Source of the DNA: an uncultured Oscillospiraceae bacterium
GTDB lineage: Bacteria; Bacillota; Clostridia; Oscillospirales; Acutalibacteraceae
NCBI GenBank assembly: GCA_900546265.1
Contig: URCA01000050.1
Span: 1-19,341 of the forward strand
Direction of reading: 5' to 3'
DNA length: 19,341 nt
Shown: positions 1-7,831 of the stretch, piece after piece
Numbering within the stretch: position 1 is the stretch's first letter
Layout: the number at the start of each line of letters is the position of its first letter
The notes under the pieces: model-generated
What the model saw: only the letters and a program-made list of their open reading frames with translations
What the model was told of the DNA's origin: nothing
The model's database searches: none
Position numbers and translations under genes: made by a program

Positions 1-26
1 GCCCCCGACGGAACACCGTCGGGGGC
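1..26. terminator. Perfect hairpin, likely terminator at window edge
   Basis: An 11-bp perfect inverted repeat (GCCCCCGACGG, loop AACA, CCGTCGGGGGC) sits at the very edge. On the plus strand it is not followed by a clean T-run. It lies downstream of the minus-strand membrane protein gene that ends at 121, so it may terminate that gene, with the T-run outside the window. It could equally end a plus-strand gene located before the window. Positions 27-120 hold nothing else I recognise; a short reading frame there lacks a ribosome binding site. Confidence 0.55.
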
Positions 27-120
27 GGGCGTTTCTATTGGGGGAGGTTCTTTTGCGCTTGGCATCTAGCGGGCATGGGCATGCCTATGCGCTTCTCCTT
101 GGTGTGCTGCCACTTGAACG

Positions 121-627
121 TTATTTGTATGTAGCCTTATTATTTTCCGTTCCAAGGACGAGGGTCATATATTCGTCCAGCACTCTACGGGCCGTTCGCT
201 GGTGGGTATGGAGAAGATAGAGCTGACAGGCAAACGCCAGTCCAGTGATGCCTGCTAAGCCTAGAGAGGCCGGCCAGGGGATGGATGGCGCGATAAAGGA
301 ACTCAAGGTAAACAGCAGAAACATGCCGACGGCGATCCACCCCATGGCGTCGACGAAAGCGAACCACGGTTGTTTCTTCCGGGTTAGAATCACCGCTCCA
401 TCTCGGCAGTTAACCAGATAGTTTACAGTGTATTTATATAGGAATATCTCGAGAACCCGGACGATTTCCCGGTCTCCCTGCCGCTCATAGTGGGGCTGGA
501 TGTATTGGCGGCTGGTAGTATCTAGGATGCTGCCGTCGGCGGTCCGTAAATCCAGCGGATGGGCGGCGAATCGATCGTACAGGATATCCTTATCCAGGGA
601 ACAGGGATAAATCAATGTTTTTTTCAC
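121..627 (-). CDS. Small two-helix membrane protein, unknown function
   Basis: I do not recognise a family. The 168-residue product has a soluble N-terminal part (about 1-88). Two hydrophobic helices follow at about 94-114 and 119-139, separated by a short Pro-rich turn (PSIPWP), and then a basic tail (HTHQRTARR). This is the layout of an inner-membrane hairpin with both ends on the same side. The start is taken as GTG at 627, because GGAGAAAAGGAACGCC lies directly upstream with good spacing; reading further upstream would run through the terminator at 682-717. A hydrophobic core of this type (small cytosolic domain, TM pair, short tail) resembles YcxB-like proteins, but that is only a resemblance in layout. 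It follows the 78-aa gene on the same strand, beyond a terminator, so it probably has its own weak promoter within 628-680. Confidence 0.7.
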   Translation of the reverse strand: MKKTLIYPCSLDKDILYDRFAAHPLDLRTADGSILDTTSRQYIQPHYERQGDREIVRVLEIFLYKYTVNYLVNCRDGAVILTRKKQPWFAFVDAMGWIAVGMFLLFTLSSFIAPSIPWPASLGLAGITGLAFACQLYLLHTHQRTARRVLDEYMTLVLGTENNKATYK

Positions 628-677
628 GGCGTTCCTTTTCTCCGTTTCGTATAATACACAGAAAATCAACAAATCGG

Positions 678-717
678 AGAGAACCCACCGGAGAAACTTT
701 GCTTTCTCCGGCGGGTT
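678..717 (-). terminator. Intrinsic terminator after the 78-aa gene
   Basis: A 15-bp stem pairs 682-696 with 703-717 around a 6-nt loop. The single A/C mismatch on the plus strand (687/712) becomes a G-U pair in minus-strand RNA, and a T-rich tail (TTCTCTCC, then TTTGTTGATTTTC) follows on the minus strand. Both points indicate that it works for minus-strand transcription, ending the 725-961 gene. Confidence 0.75.
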
Positions 718-724
718 CATCTGT

Positions 725-961
725 TTACTGAGCGTGTTCGGCCTGCCATTTTTCCGCCGTGGCGGCGGAGGCGGGCTTGATGGTTTCTTTGGGATAGGGG
801 GAGGCGTCCCCGCCCAGGCCATAGAGGAAGTAGAATCCCTCGGGGGTCTGGTAAAGCCGTTCCTCATAGCCGGCGGGATCGCCGAACAGGCCGGAGGTAA
901 CGGTGCCCAGCAGGGCGGCAGTATCGGTATCGTAGACCTTTTTCCGAACGGTTTTCTGCAT
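725..961 (-). CDS. Small conserved-type protein (78 aa), unknown function
   Basis: The product is soluble, with no membrane segment. It opens with a basic stretch followed by KVYDTDTAALLG, then a Tyr/Phe-rich strand (EERLYQTPEGFYFLYGLGGDASPYP) and an acidic/Ala-rich tail. From memory, proteins with a 'K-V-Y-D-T-x-T-A-x-x-L-G ... E-x-L-Y-x-T-x-x-G-x-[FY]-F-L-x-G-x-G-G-x-x-S-x-Y' pattern are common small proteins of Firmicute integrative elements and phages, where their function is not established. That assignment is recollection, not a search. ATG at 961 is preceded by AAAGGAG with 6-nt spacing. A good promoter lies at 1057-1085 and a terminator at 682-717, so this is a monocistronic unit. Confidence 0.75.
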   Translation of the reverse strand: MQKTVRKKVYDTDTAALLGTVTSGLFGDPAGYEERLYQTPEGFYFLYGLGGDASPYPKETIKPASAATAEKWQAEHAQ

Positions 962-1056
962 CGGTATCTCCTTTTCTCCGGCGAAACGGGGAAGGAGGGC
1001 TCCATGTTCGCCGGGGCACGGAGCCGGTTATGTATACAAAGAGGATGTCTCCTATT

Positions 1057-1085
1057 AGTATATCGTCCCCAAAAACAGAACGCAA
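1057..1085 (-). promoter_or_regulatory. Sigma-A-type promoter for the 78-aa gene
   Basis: On the minus strand TTGCGT (1080-1085), a 17-nt spacer, and TATACT (1057-1062). The predicted start near 1050 gives an approximately 90-nt leader before the ATG at 961. Confidence 0.6.
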
Positions 1086-1146
1086 CCGAAACCCGTCGAA
1101 TTCTCGGAGGTTGACAGTTTTTCCACCGATACGGTGGCATTTGTGG

Positions 1147-1180
1147 AAAAATCGGCCGGATAATTCCCGCGCCGGAGCCG
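1147..1180 (-). terminator. Candidate terminator of the aro operon
   Basis: Just past the pheA stop, the minus strand can fold CGG-CT-CCGG against CCGG-CCG with a 2-nt bulge and a 12-nt loop, followed directly by ATTTTT. The stem is only 7 bp, so this is a weak call; it is the best terminator-like element between pheA and the next gene. Confidence 0.35.
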
Positions 1181-1196
1181 CAGGATTTTCCAGGGA

Positions 1197-2366
1197 TCAG
1201 GCGTGAATTTCCCGGTAGTTGCCCAGGAAGTGGAAAACCGGCAGCTCCTCCGACAGGGCGCAGAGCAGATCCACCGTGCCGCTGTTGTCCAGGCTGCCCT
1301 CGAAATCCAGGTAAAATACGTAGTCAAAATCCCCGTTGCGCAGGGGGCGGCTTTCCAGCTTGGTCAGGTTCAGCCCTTCCATGGCGAAGCGGGCCAGGGT
1401 TTTATACAGGGAGCCGGTGACGTTGGGCAGGGTGAAGATCAGGCTGATTTTATCCGCCGCGGGTGGCAGCAGCAGCTGAGAGGACAGGGCGATGAAGCGG
1501 GTGACATTGTTGGATACAGATTGTATATTCTCTGCAGCAATTTCCAATCCGTAAATCTCTGCCGCCTGCCGGGAGGAGATGGCGCAGGCGGTGGGATCGC
1601 CGCTTGCGGCCACCATACGGGCGGCGGCAGCGGTGTTGCTGTACTGCCGGGGCTCCAAGCCCCGGGCGGCGATGAAATCCGCGCACTGGGACAAGCCCTG
1701 GTGGTGGGAATAGACGGCCTTCAGGCGGCGGGGATCCGCGCCGGGCAGGGTGAGCAGGTAATGATGAACAGGCAGCTCCGCCGCCCCCACGATGGAGAGG
1801 CGATGCTGCATGAGCAGGTCATAGTTTTCATGCACGGATCCGGTGGAGGAATTCTCCACCGGCAGAATGCCGTAATCGGCCCGGCCCTCCCGCACAGCCT
1901 CCACCACGTCGGCGAAGGAGGGGACGAAGAGGGGGCGGCTGTCCGCGTCCTTGGTGAAGGGGAAAAGAATGCCGGCCGCCTCGTCGGCATAGGCACCGGC
2001 GCAGCCGGCGCAGGCCACCCGGGCGGGGGCGTCGGTCACCGGACGGCGGGGGGCCTGCCCGATGGCGGCGCGCAGGGCTTTGCCGGCGGACAGCTTCCGA
2101 TGTTGGAGGGCGCGGGAGGTGTCCATCATGGTGGAGAACACCACCGCCGCCGCCCCGGGGAAACCGGCGCCCCGTTGGTCATACCGGGCAGCAGCGCGGC
2201 GCACCCCGTCCAGCACCTGCTTTTCCCTCTCCTCATTGAGCACGGGCAGATGATGCGCCGCCTTATAGGCGGCCACTTGCAGGGAACAATCCATCCGGCG
2301 GCAGAGCAGGGCGACCAGCTCGTCGTCCAGACGGTCGATTTCGGCACGGATATCGGCGAGTTCCAT
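1197..2366 (-). CDS. pheA: Bifunctional chorismate mutase / prephenate dehydratase
   Basis: PheA converts chorismate to prephenate and then to phenylpyruvate, the precursor of phenylalanine, in the cytosol. The 389-residue protein has three parts. An AroQ-type helical chorismate mutase occupies about 1-80 (IRAEIDRLDDELVALLCRR, then K and a conserved E-R-E-K). The prephenate dehydratase domain spans about 100-280 (GCAGAYADEAA, DYGILPVENSSTGSVHENYDLL, and the catalytic-type NVTRF). A C-terminal ACT domain spans about 290-370, with the LESRP motif used for phenylalanine binding in this family. This fused, feedback-inhibited architecture is classic in proteobacteria and also found in some Clostridia. 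The ATG at 2366 is chosen because AAAGGGGA lies 10 nt upstream; the in-frame TTG at 2387 would place this site inside the gene. It is the last gene of the operon, 21 nt after aroC. Confidence 0.95.
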   Translation of the reverse strand: MELADIRAEIDRLDDELVALLCRRMDCSLQVAAYKAAHHLPVLNEEREKQVLDGVRRAAARYDQRGAGFPGAAAVVFSTMMDTSRALQHRKLSAGKALRAAIGQAPRRPVTDAPARVACAGCAGAYADEAAGILFPFTKDADSRPLFVPSFADVVEAVREGRADYGILPVENSSTGSVHENYDLLMQHRLSIVGAAELPVHHYLLTLPGADPRRLKAVYSHHQGLSQCADFIAARGLEPRQYSNTAAAARMVAASGDPTACAISSRQAAEIYGLEIAAENIQSVSNNVTRFIALSSQLLLPPAADKISLIFTLPNVTGSLYKTLARFAMEGLNLTKLESRPLRNGDFDYVFYLDFEGSLDNSGTVDLLCALSEELPVFHFLGNYREIHA

Positions 2367-2387
2367 GGGCGGATAATCCCCTTTCAA

Positions 2388-3494
2388 TCAGTCGGCGCAA
2401 TGAGCCGGGATGGCCTCGGTCTCTAGAATATCCAGCAGGCCCAGGGCCAGGGCGGCTTCCGCCACCGGGAGGGCGCGGGGGACGATGCAGGGATCGTGCC
2501 GCCCCTTGACAACCAGCTCCGCCTCCCGGCCCGCGACCAGATCCACGGTCCTCTGGGGCTGGCCGATGGAGGCGGTGGGCTTGACGGCCAGACGGACAAT
2601 GAGAGGCATGCCGCTGGTGATGCCGCCGAGAATGCCGCCGTTGTGGTTGCTGGTGGTCACCACCCGGCCGGACGCGTCGTAGGCATAAGGGTCGTTGGCC
2701 TGGCTGCCCCGCATACCGGCGAGGGCGAAGCCGTCCCCGAACTCCACCCCTTTGACCGCCGGAATGCCGAAGAAGAGGGGAGCCAGCCGGTTCTCCACCC
2801 CATCGAACATGGGGGAGCCGAGGCCGGCGGGCAGGCCGACGGCGGCTATTTCCACCACGCCGCCCACGCTGTCCGCTGCCATCCGGGCGGCTTCCACGGC
2901 GTTGCGCATGGCGGGCTCCGCCTTGGCGCGCAGGAGGGAGAAGGGGCGGGCGGCCAGCTCCTCCAGCAGCTGGGAGGAGAGGTTCACGGGATCGAAGGCC
3001 TCGTCGGCGGCGTCGGCGATGCGCAGAATATGGCCGCCGACGCTTACCCCCCGCCGGCGCAGAATTTGGCGGCAGACGGCCCCGGCGAACACCAGGGGGG
3101 CGGTGAGTCGGCCACTGAAATGGCCGCCGCCCCGCACGTCGTTATACCCGTTGTACCGGACGTGGCCGGTGAAATCGGCGTGGCCGGGGCGGGGGAGGAT
3201 CTCGAGATTCTGATAGTCCCCCGAACGCTGGTTCTCGTTGCGGATGACCATGGCCAGGGGGGCGCCGGTGGTGCGGCCGTTCAGGGTGCCGGACAAGATG
3301 GCGGGGATATCGCTCTCCAGGCGAGTGGTGGCGGTTTTGTCCCGGCCGGGGGCGCGGCGGGCCATCTGGACGCGGATTTCCTCCATGTCCAGCGCCTCCC
3401 CGGCGGGCAGGCCGTCCAGAACGCAGCCGATGGCTTCGCCGTGGCTCTCCCCGAATATGGAGAGGCGCACCCGGTTACCGATGGTCGATGACAT
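2388..3494 (-). CDS. aroC: Chorismate synthase
   Basis: AroC removes phosphate from 5-enolpyruvylshikimate-3-phosphate to give chorismate, using reduced FMN as cofactor; it is the last step of the shared pathway. The 368-residue length is normal for bacteria. Family motifs are in order: FGESHGEAIGCVLDGLPAG near the N-terminus, RRAPGRDK, SGTLNGRTTGAPLAM, the RPGHADFTG segment followed by NDVRGGGHFSGRLTA, GVEFGDGF and SNHNGGILGGITSGMPL. The conserved catalytic histidines of the family fall in the SHG and GGGHFSGR motifs. ATG at 3494 is preceded by AGGAGG with 9-nt spacing. The gene overlaps the end of aroA by 20 nt, indicating coupled translation. Confidence 0.97.
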   Translation of the reverse strand: MSSTIGNRVRLSIFGESHGEAIGCVLDGLPAGEALDMEEIRVQMARRAPGRDKTATTRLESDIPAILSGTLNGRTTGAPLAMVIRNENQRSGDYQNLEILPRPGHADFTGHVRYNGYNDVRGGGHFSGRLTAPLVFAGAVCRQILRRRGVSVGGHILRIADAADEAFDPVNLSSQLLEELAARPFSLLRAKAEPAMRNAVEAARMAADSVGGVVEIAAVGLPAGLGSPMFDGVENRLAPLFFGIPAVKGVEFGDGFALAGMRGSQANDPYAYDASGRVVTTSNHNGGILGGITSGMPLIVRLAVKPTASIGQPQRTVDLVAGREAELVVKGRHDPCIVPRALPVAEAALALGLLDILETEAIPAHCAD

Positions 3495-4746
3495 GCGCGG
3501 TTCCTCCTATCGCTCGATAGTCTTCAAAAAAGGCGGGCCAGCTTTTGGCCACGCTTTGGGCGTCGGTGACGGTGACGGGGGCTTCGCAGCCCAGTGCCGC
3601 CATGGACAGGGCCATGACGATGCGGTGATCGTTGTATCCTTCCGCCCGGCCGCCGGCCAGGCGGGAAACGCCGGTAATGGTCAGGGAATCGGGGCCCTCC
3701 TCCACCCGGCCGCCCAGGCGGCGGATGCCGTCGGCCACGGCGGCCAGGCGGTCGCTTTCTTTCAAACGCAGGCGCGCCGCGCCGGTGATGTGGGTGACCC
3801 CGTCGGCCAGGGCGGCGGTGACGGCCAGGACGGGCACCAGATCCGGAATCTGGGCCGCGTCGATGTCGATGCCGTGCAGAGGGGCCTTCCGGCAGACGAT
3901 GCGGCCGGGTGCCTCCTCGACGGCGGCGCCGAAGCGGCGGAACAGCGAAAGGGCTTCCCGATCCCCCTGGGCGGAGGCGGGGTTCAGCCCGGTGAGGGTG
4001 ACCTCCCCGCCCAGGGCCCCAGCGGCCAGTAAAAAGGCGGCCTGCGACCAGTCGCTTTCCACCGCCGTGTCCAGGGGCCGATAGGTCTGGGAGCCGGGGA
4101 TGAACCAGCCGTCCTCCAGGGGTTCCACCCGGATACCGGCCTGCCGCAGTACCTGGAGGGTCATATCCACATAGCCCGCCGATTCCAGCGGGGTGGTCAG
4201 GCGGATGCGGCTGTCCTCCCGGCAGAGGGGGAGGGCGAAGAGCAGGCCGGTGATGAACTGGCTGGACACGTCGCCGGGCAGGGCGAAGTCCCCGCCGGTC
4301 AGCCGGCCGGTAACGGTTAGGGGCAGGCCGGAGGCGGCCGAGAGGGTCACCCCGTGGGGGGGCAGACAGTCGGCGTACACCCCCAGAGGGCGCTCCGGCA
4401 GCCGGCCATGGCCGGTGAAGACGGCGGGAATACCCCGGGCGGCGTACAGGGGAATGAGAAAGCGCAGGGTGGATCCGCTCTCGCCGCAGTCCACCGGCAG
4501 GGGGGAGGGCGAAGAGGACGGGGGAGCGGGGGCGAAACAGGCGGCGTCCCCGTCCAGACGCACGGACACGCCGAGGCCCCGCACGGCCCGGAGGGTGGCC
4601 TCCATGTCGGCGGAAAGGCTGAGGCCCCGCACCCGGCCTTCACCGGCCAGGGCCGCGGCGATCAGCAGCCGGTGGGCGGCGGATTTGGAGGGCGGGGGCG
4701 TCAGGGTTCCCCGGATGACGGAGGGAGAGATGACGGCGAGGGACAT
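3475..4746 (-). CDS. aroA: 3-phosphoshikimate 1-carboxyvinyltransferase (EPSP synthase)
   Basis: AroA transfers the enolpyruvyl group of PEP to shikimate-3-phosphate and is the target of glyphosate. The 423-residue protein shows PPSKSAAHR (Lys21 in the substrate site), DCGESGSTLRFL at 86-97, RPLGVYAD, SSQFITGLLFALP, PDLVPVLAVTAA, RLKESDRLAA, NDHRIVMALSMAALG and SVAKSWPAFFEDY. In the glyphosate loop the positions equivalent to E. coli Gly96, Thr97 and Pro101 read Gly91, Ser92 and Phe96, so the loop differs from the classical class I sequence. A Ser/Pro-rich insert (PPSSSPSPLP, about 75-84) precedes the loop. Start at 4746 has AAAGGAG 7 nt upstream. The gene lies 21 nt after aroB and overlaps aroC. 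Confidence 0.96.
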   Translation of the reverse strand: MSLAVISPSVIRGTLTPPPSKSAAHRLLIAAALAGEGRVRGLSLSADMEATLRAVRGLGVSVRLDGDAACFAPAPPSSSPSPLPVDCGESGSTLRFLIPLYAARGIPAVFTGHGRLPERPLGVYADCLPPHGVTLSAASGLPLTVTGRLTGGDFALPGDVSSQFITGLLFALPLCREDSRIRLTTPLESAGYVDMTLQVLRQAGIRVEPLEDGWFIPGSQTYRPLDTAVESDWSQAAFLLAAGALGGEVTLTGLNPASAQGDREALSLFRRFGAAVEEAPGRIVCRKAPLHGIDIDAAQIPDLVPVLAVTAALADGVTHITGAARLRLKESDRLAAVADGIRRLGGRVEEGPDSLTITGVSRLAGGRAEGYNDHRIVMALSMAALGCEAPVTVTDAQSVAKSWPAFFEDYRAIGGTAHVIDHR

Positions 4747-4767
4747 GGCGGGACTCCTTTCGTTGTG

Positions 4768-5829
4768 TCAGCCGCCTACGAAGGCGGGCAGCTCCGACAG
4801 AGGGAGGCGGTGAATAAACGCGTCCCCGATGGAGCGAAGCAGCACCAGGTCGATGGCCGCGCCGGTGCGCTTCTTATCCATGGCCACAGCGGGAAGATAA
4901 TCGGCTGGGGCCGCCGGGTCGCTTACCGGCAGGCCATAGGCCTCCAGCACAGGCAGCAGGCGATCCAGGGTGCCGGGGGCGGTGAGGCCCGTCCGTTCGG
5001 AGGCGGCGGTGATGGCCGCCATGCCCAGGGCGACGGCCCGGCCGTGGGTCAGGCCGGTGTAGTGGTAATAGGTTTCCAGCGCGTGGCCCAGGGTATGGCC
5101 GAAATTGAGCAGCTTGCGCTCCCCGGTTTCGGTCTCGTCCCGTTCGACCACCCCCTGCTTGATGGCGATGGCCCGCACGACGGTGGCCTCTCGCCGGGCG
5201 GGGGACAGGGCGTCCCCGGCTTCCAGGGCGGCGAACAGCTCCTTATTCAGGATGCAGCCGGCCTTGATGATTTCGGCCATGCCGTCGGTGAGAAAGGAGG
5301 GAGGCAGGCTGTCCAGGACGGAGAGATCGGCCAGCACCCGGGCGGGCTGCCGAAAGGCGCCCACCAGGTTCTTTCCCTGGGGGATATCCACGCCGGTTTT
5401 CCCGCCCACCGAGGAGTCCACCTGGGCCAGCAGGGAGGTGGGGATCTGGACGAAATCGACGCCCCGCAGCCAGGTGGCGGCGGCAAAGCCGGTCATATCC
5501 CCCGTCACACCGCCTCCCAGGGCCACCAGCAAATCGCTGCGGGTGAGGTTCTCCTCCGCCAGCTTGGCGTAAATCCGGGCGATGGTATCCAGGCGTTTCT
5601 GCTCCTCCCCGGCGGGGAAGGCGAACACCGACACGGCATAGCCCGCGCTTTCCAGGGAGCGGGCAACCTGCCCGGCGTACAGGGGATAAACGTTGGAATC
5701 GGTGACGATGAGGGCGCGGGCGCCCCGGGGATTGACCTCGCGGCAGAGGGGGCCGGCCTGCCGGAGCAGGCCGTCGCCCACGAAAATGTCATAGGCGCGG
5801 CTGCGGGTATGGACGGACAGGGTGGTCAT
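4768..5829 (-). CDS. aroB: 3-dehydroquinate synthase
   Basis: AroB cyclises DAHP to 3-dehydroquinate using NAD and a divalent metal, the second shikimate step. The 353-residue protein has the NAD-binding GGGVTGDMTGF segment (105-115), followed by WLRGVDFVQIPTSLLAQVDS and SVGGKTGVD, GMAEIIKAG with metal ligand Glu186, NFGHTLGHALE with His245/His249, and HGRAVALGM with His262, so the expected Glu/His/His metal site is present. DKKRTG follows near the C-terminus. Its ATG overlaps the tyrA stop in an ATGA arrangement, a sign of translational coupling. Confidence 0.97.
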   Translation of the reverse strand: MTTLSVHTRSRAYDIFVGDGLLRQAGPLCREVNPRGARALIVTDSNVYPLYAGQVARSLESAGYAVSVFAFPAGEEQKRLDTIARIYAKLAEENLTRSDLLVALGGGVTGDMTGFAAATWLRGVDFVQIPTSLLAQVDSSVGGKTGVDIPQGKNLVGAFRQPARVLADLSVLDSLPPSFLTDGMAEIIKAGCILNKELFAALEAGDALSPARREATVVRAIAIKQGVVERDETETGERKLLNFGHTLGHALETYYHYTGLTHGRAVALGMAAITAASERTGLTAPGTLDRLLPVLEAYGLPVSDPAAPADYLPAVAMDKKRTGAAIDLVLLRSIGDAFIHRLPLSELPAFVGG

Positions 5830-6710
5830 GGCGTTCGTTCCTTTCTATGCTCCGGAAGGGGCGGCAGGGCGCCGTCGGCCTCTTCTTTGCGTTCCCGGCC
5901 CTCCCGCAGCAGGGCGGTCAGCGCCTGCCGATCTCCGGCGGCCACGGCGTCGCGGCAGGCTTGCAGGCGCTCCATCAGCCCGTCGATTTCGGCGCAGAGA
6001 GCCGTCTGGTTGAGAAGGAAAAGCTGGGCCCACAGCGTTTCATCCACGGCGGCGACGCGGGAAACATCCCGGTAGCTACCCGCCGAGAAGCCGGCGTGGT
6101 AGAGGCAGCAGGGGGATTTGACATACGCGCCGGCCAGCACGTGGGGCAGTTGGCTGGTGAAAGCGATCATCCGGTCGTGATGGGCCGGGGTGGTGACGGT
6201 CATGCGGGCGCAGCCCAGCTGGGCGGCCAGCTCCTTCATCCCGTCAACCACGGCGGCGGGGGTGGACGGGGTGGGGGTGAGGATGTAGCAGGCCCCCTCG
6301 AACAGGGCGGCGTCGGCGTTGTCGAACCCGCCTTTTTCCTTGCCCGCCATGGGGTGGCCGCCGATGAAGGTCAGGCCCGCCGCCTCGCATAGGGCGGTGG
6401 CGGGTTCTACAATGGCCTGCTTGACGCCGCAGACGTCGGTGACCACGGCCCCCGGCTTGATGGCGGCGGCATTGTCCCGCAGAAAGGCCAGGGCGGCCTC
6501 GGGCGGGAGGGCCAGGATGACGAGATCCGCGCGGGCCAGCAGCTCGGCGCCGCCGGCCTTGTCCACGGCGCTGCGCTTGAGGGCGTTCATGAGGGTGACA
6601 GGATCGCTGTCCAGGCCGTAGAGGATATAGCGGCTGCTGCGCCGCAGGGCGAGGGCCATGCTGCCTCCGATGAGGCCCAGGCCGACGATGGCGATGGTTT
6701 TTTTATTCAT
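5826..6710 (-). CDS. tyrA: Prephenate dehydrogenase
   Basis: TyrA oxidatively decarboxylates prephenate to 4-hydroxyphenylpyruvate with NAD(P), feeding tyrosine. The 294-residue protein begins with a Rossmann motif, IVGLGLIGGSMALAL (8-22). DVCGVKQ, the active-site GGHPMAGKEKGGF and HHDRMIAFTSQLPHVLA follow in the dimerising helical domain. It stops at about the end of the catalytic core: the C-terminal ACT domain present in Bacillus TyrA (about 370 aa) is absent, so feedback control by tyrosine, if any, would have to use another mechanism. The tail is charged (GRERKEEADG). Start at 6710 has AAAGGGAG 6 nt upstream; aroF ends 25 nt earlier. Confidence 0.94.
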   Translation of the reverse strand: MNKKTIAIVGLGLIGGSMALALRRSSRYILYGLDSDPVTLMNALKRSAVDKAGGAELLARADLVILALPPEAALAFLRDNAAAIKPGAVVTDVCGVKQAIVEPATALCEAAGLTFIGGHPMAGKEKGGFDNADAALFEGACYILTPTPSTPAAVVDGMKELAAQLGCARMTVTTPAHHDRMIAFTSQLPHVLAGAYVKSPCCLYHAGFSAGSYRDVSRVAAVDETLWAQLFLLNQTALCAEIDGLMERLQACRDAVAAGDRQALTALLREGRERKEEADGALPPLPEHRKERTP

Positions 6711-6735
6711 ACGCGGCTCCCTTTAACGGTACGGT

Positions 6736-7764
6736 TCAAACGCGGGTGGACAGAGTTTTGCCGAACACGGCGGCCACCTCGCCCAGACGGGCGGCCAGCT
6801 TGTCGAACTGATCGGGGGTCAGGGACTGGGCGCCGTCCGACAGGGCGTGGGGCGGGTCGTTGTGCACCTCGATGATCAGGCCGTCGGCACCGGCGGCCAC
6901 GGCGGCCAGTGCCAAGGGTTCCACCAGGGAGCTGACCCCTGCGGCGTGGGAGGGATCCACCACCACCGGCAGATGGGACAGCTTCTTGAGCAGGGGGATG
7001 GCGGAAATGTCCAGGGTGTTGCGGGTCATGGTTTCGAAGGTGCGGATGCCGCGCTCGCAGAGGATGACCTTCTCGTTGCCTGCGGCCATGATGTATTCGG
7101 CGCTCATGAGCAGCTCTTCGATGGTGTTGGCCAGGCCCCGCTTGAGCAGGATGGGCTTGTCGCATTTGCCCAGCTCCTTGAGCAGTTCGAAATTCTGCAT
7201 GTTGCGGGCGCCGACCTGGATGATGTCCACGTCCTCGAACAGCACCATGTGGGCGGCGGACATGATTTCGGTGACGATGGGCAGGCCGGTTTTCCGGCGG
7301 GCGTGGCGCAGCAGCTCGAGGCCCTCGGCCCGCAGGCCCTGGAAGGCGTAGGGGGAAGTGCGCGGCTTGAACGCGCCGCCCCGCAGGAAGGCCGCGCCCG
7401 CCGCCTTGACGCGGGCGGCCACCTCGCTTATCTGCTCCTCGCATTCCACGGAGCAGGGGCCGGCAATGAGGCCCAGCTTGCCGCCGCCGATAACCGATCC
7501 GCCTCCGAGATCGATGACGGTGTCGTCCGGGTGGAACTTGCGGTTGGCTTTTTTATAGGGCTCCTGGACGCGGCGGACGCTCTGAACAATATCCTGGGCG
7601 GCGATGGAGTCCATATCCACCGCGGCGGTGTCGCCCAGCAGGCCCAGGACGGTGGAATGCTCGCCGTACCAGGCGTTGACAGTGACGCTGTTGGTTTTGG
7701 CCAGGTGGTTGGAGAAATCCTCCACCTGGTCGCGGGTGACGCCGGGTTTTAAGACGATGATCAT
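6736..7764 (-). CDS. aroF: 3-deoxy-7-phosphoheptulonate (DAHP) synthase, type I beta
   Basis: AroF condenses PEP with erythrose-4-phosphate and is the entry and usual control point of the shikimate pathway. The 342-residue protein matches the Thermotoga-like architecture. An N-terminal ferredoxin-like regulatory domain spans about 1-70 (starting MIIVLKPGVTRDQV). The barrel follows with LIAGPCSVE (metal ligand Cys104), RGGAFKPRTSPYAFQGL, GARNMQNFELLKELG, ILLKRG, NEKVILCERGIRTFE and VVVDPSHAAG (His273). In relatives the N-terminal domain binds Tyr or Phe as feedback inhibitors. ATG at 7764 is chosen because it begins the conserved N-terminus; a longer upstream frame runs through the terminator and leader region and is rejected. 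The ribosome binding site is modest (GCAGG, about 8-nt spacing). First structural gene of the operon, 33 nt after the attenuator. Confidence 0.95.
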   Translation of the reverse strand: MIIVLKPGVTRDQVEDFSNHLAKTNSVTVNAWYGEHSTVLGLLGDTAAVDMDSIAAQDIVQSVRRVQEPYKKANRKFHPDDTVIDLGGGSVIGGGKLGLIAGPCSVECEEQISEVAARVKAAGAAFLRGGAFKPRTSPYAFQGLRAEGLELLRHARRKTGLPIVTEIMSAAHMVLFEDVDIIQVGARNMQNFELLKELGKCDKPILLKRGLANTIEELLMSAEYIMAAGNEKVILCERGIRTFETMTRNTLDISAIPLLKKLSHLPVVVDPSHAAGVSSLVEPLALAAVAAGADGLIIEVHNDPPHALSDGAQSLTPDQFDKLAARLGEVAAVFGKTLSTRV

Positions 7765-7796
7765 ACGGATTGCCTGCTTTCTATAAAATTTGATAT

Positions 7797-7831
7797 AAAA
7801 AAGGTGGAGCCCATTTCCATGAGCTCCACCT
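7797..7831 (-). terminator. Attenuator terminator upstream of aroF
   Basis: In minus-strand RNA, AGGTGGAGC (7823-7831) pairs with GCTCCACCT (7802-7810). A U-G pair (7822/7811) and CAU/AUG extend the stem to 13 bp, closed by a GGAA (GNRA) tetraloop at 7815-7818. An uninterrupted T-run continues to 7797. It sits between the aromatic leader peptide and aroF, so it can only act as a regulated terminator for the operon. It is one of the strongest terminators in the window. Confidence 0.9.

Noticed and set aside
38..220. 60-aa plus-strand reading frame at the window start
   Set aside because: TTG start without ribosome binding site and overlaps the 3' end of the minus-strand membrane protein gene.
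1203..2426. 407-aa plus-strand reading frame opposite pheA
   Set aside because: Gly/Gln/His-rich translation typical of the antisense of GC-rich coding DNA; the opposite strand encodes a complete PheA.
4354..6075. 573-aa plus-strand reading frame opposite aroA/aroB/tyrA
   Set aside because: Spans three well-supported genes on the other strand, has no ribosome binding site, and has low-complexity Gly/Gln/His composition.
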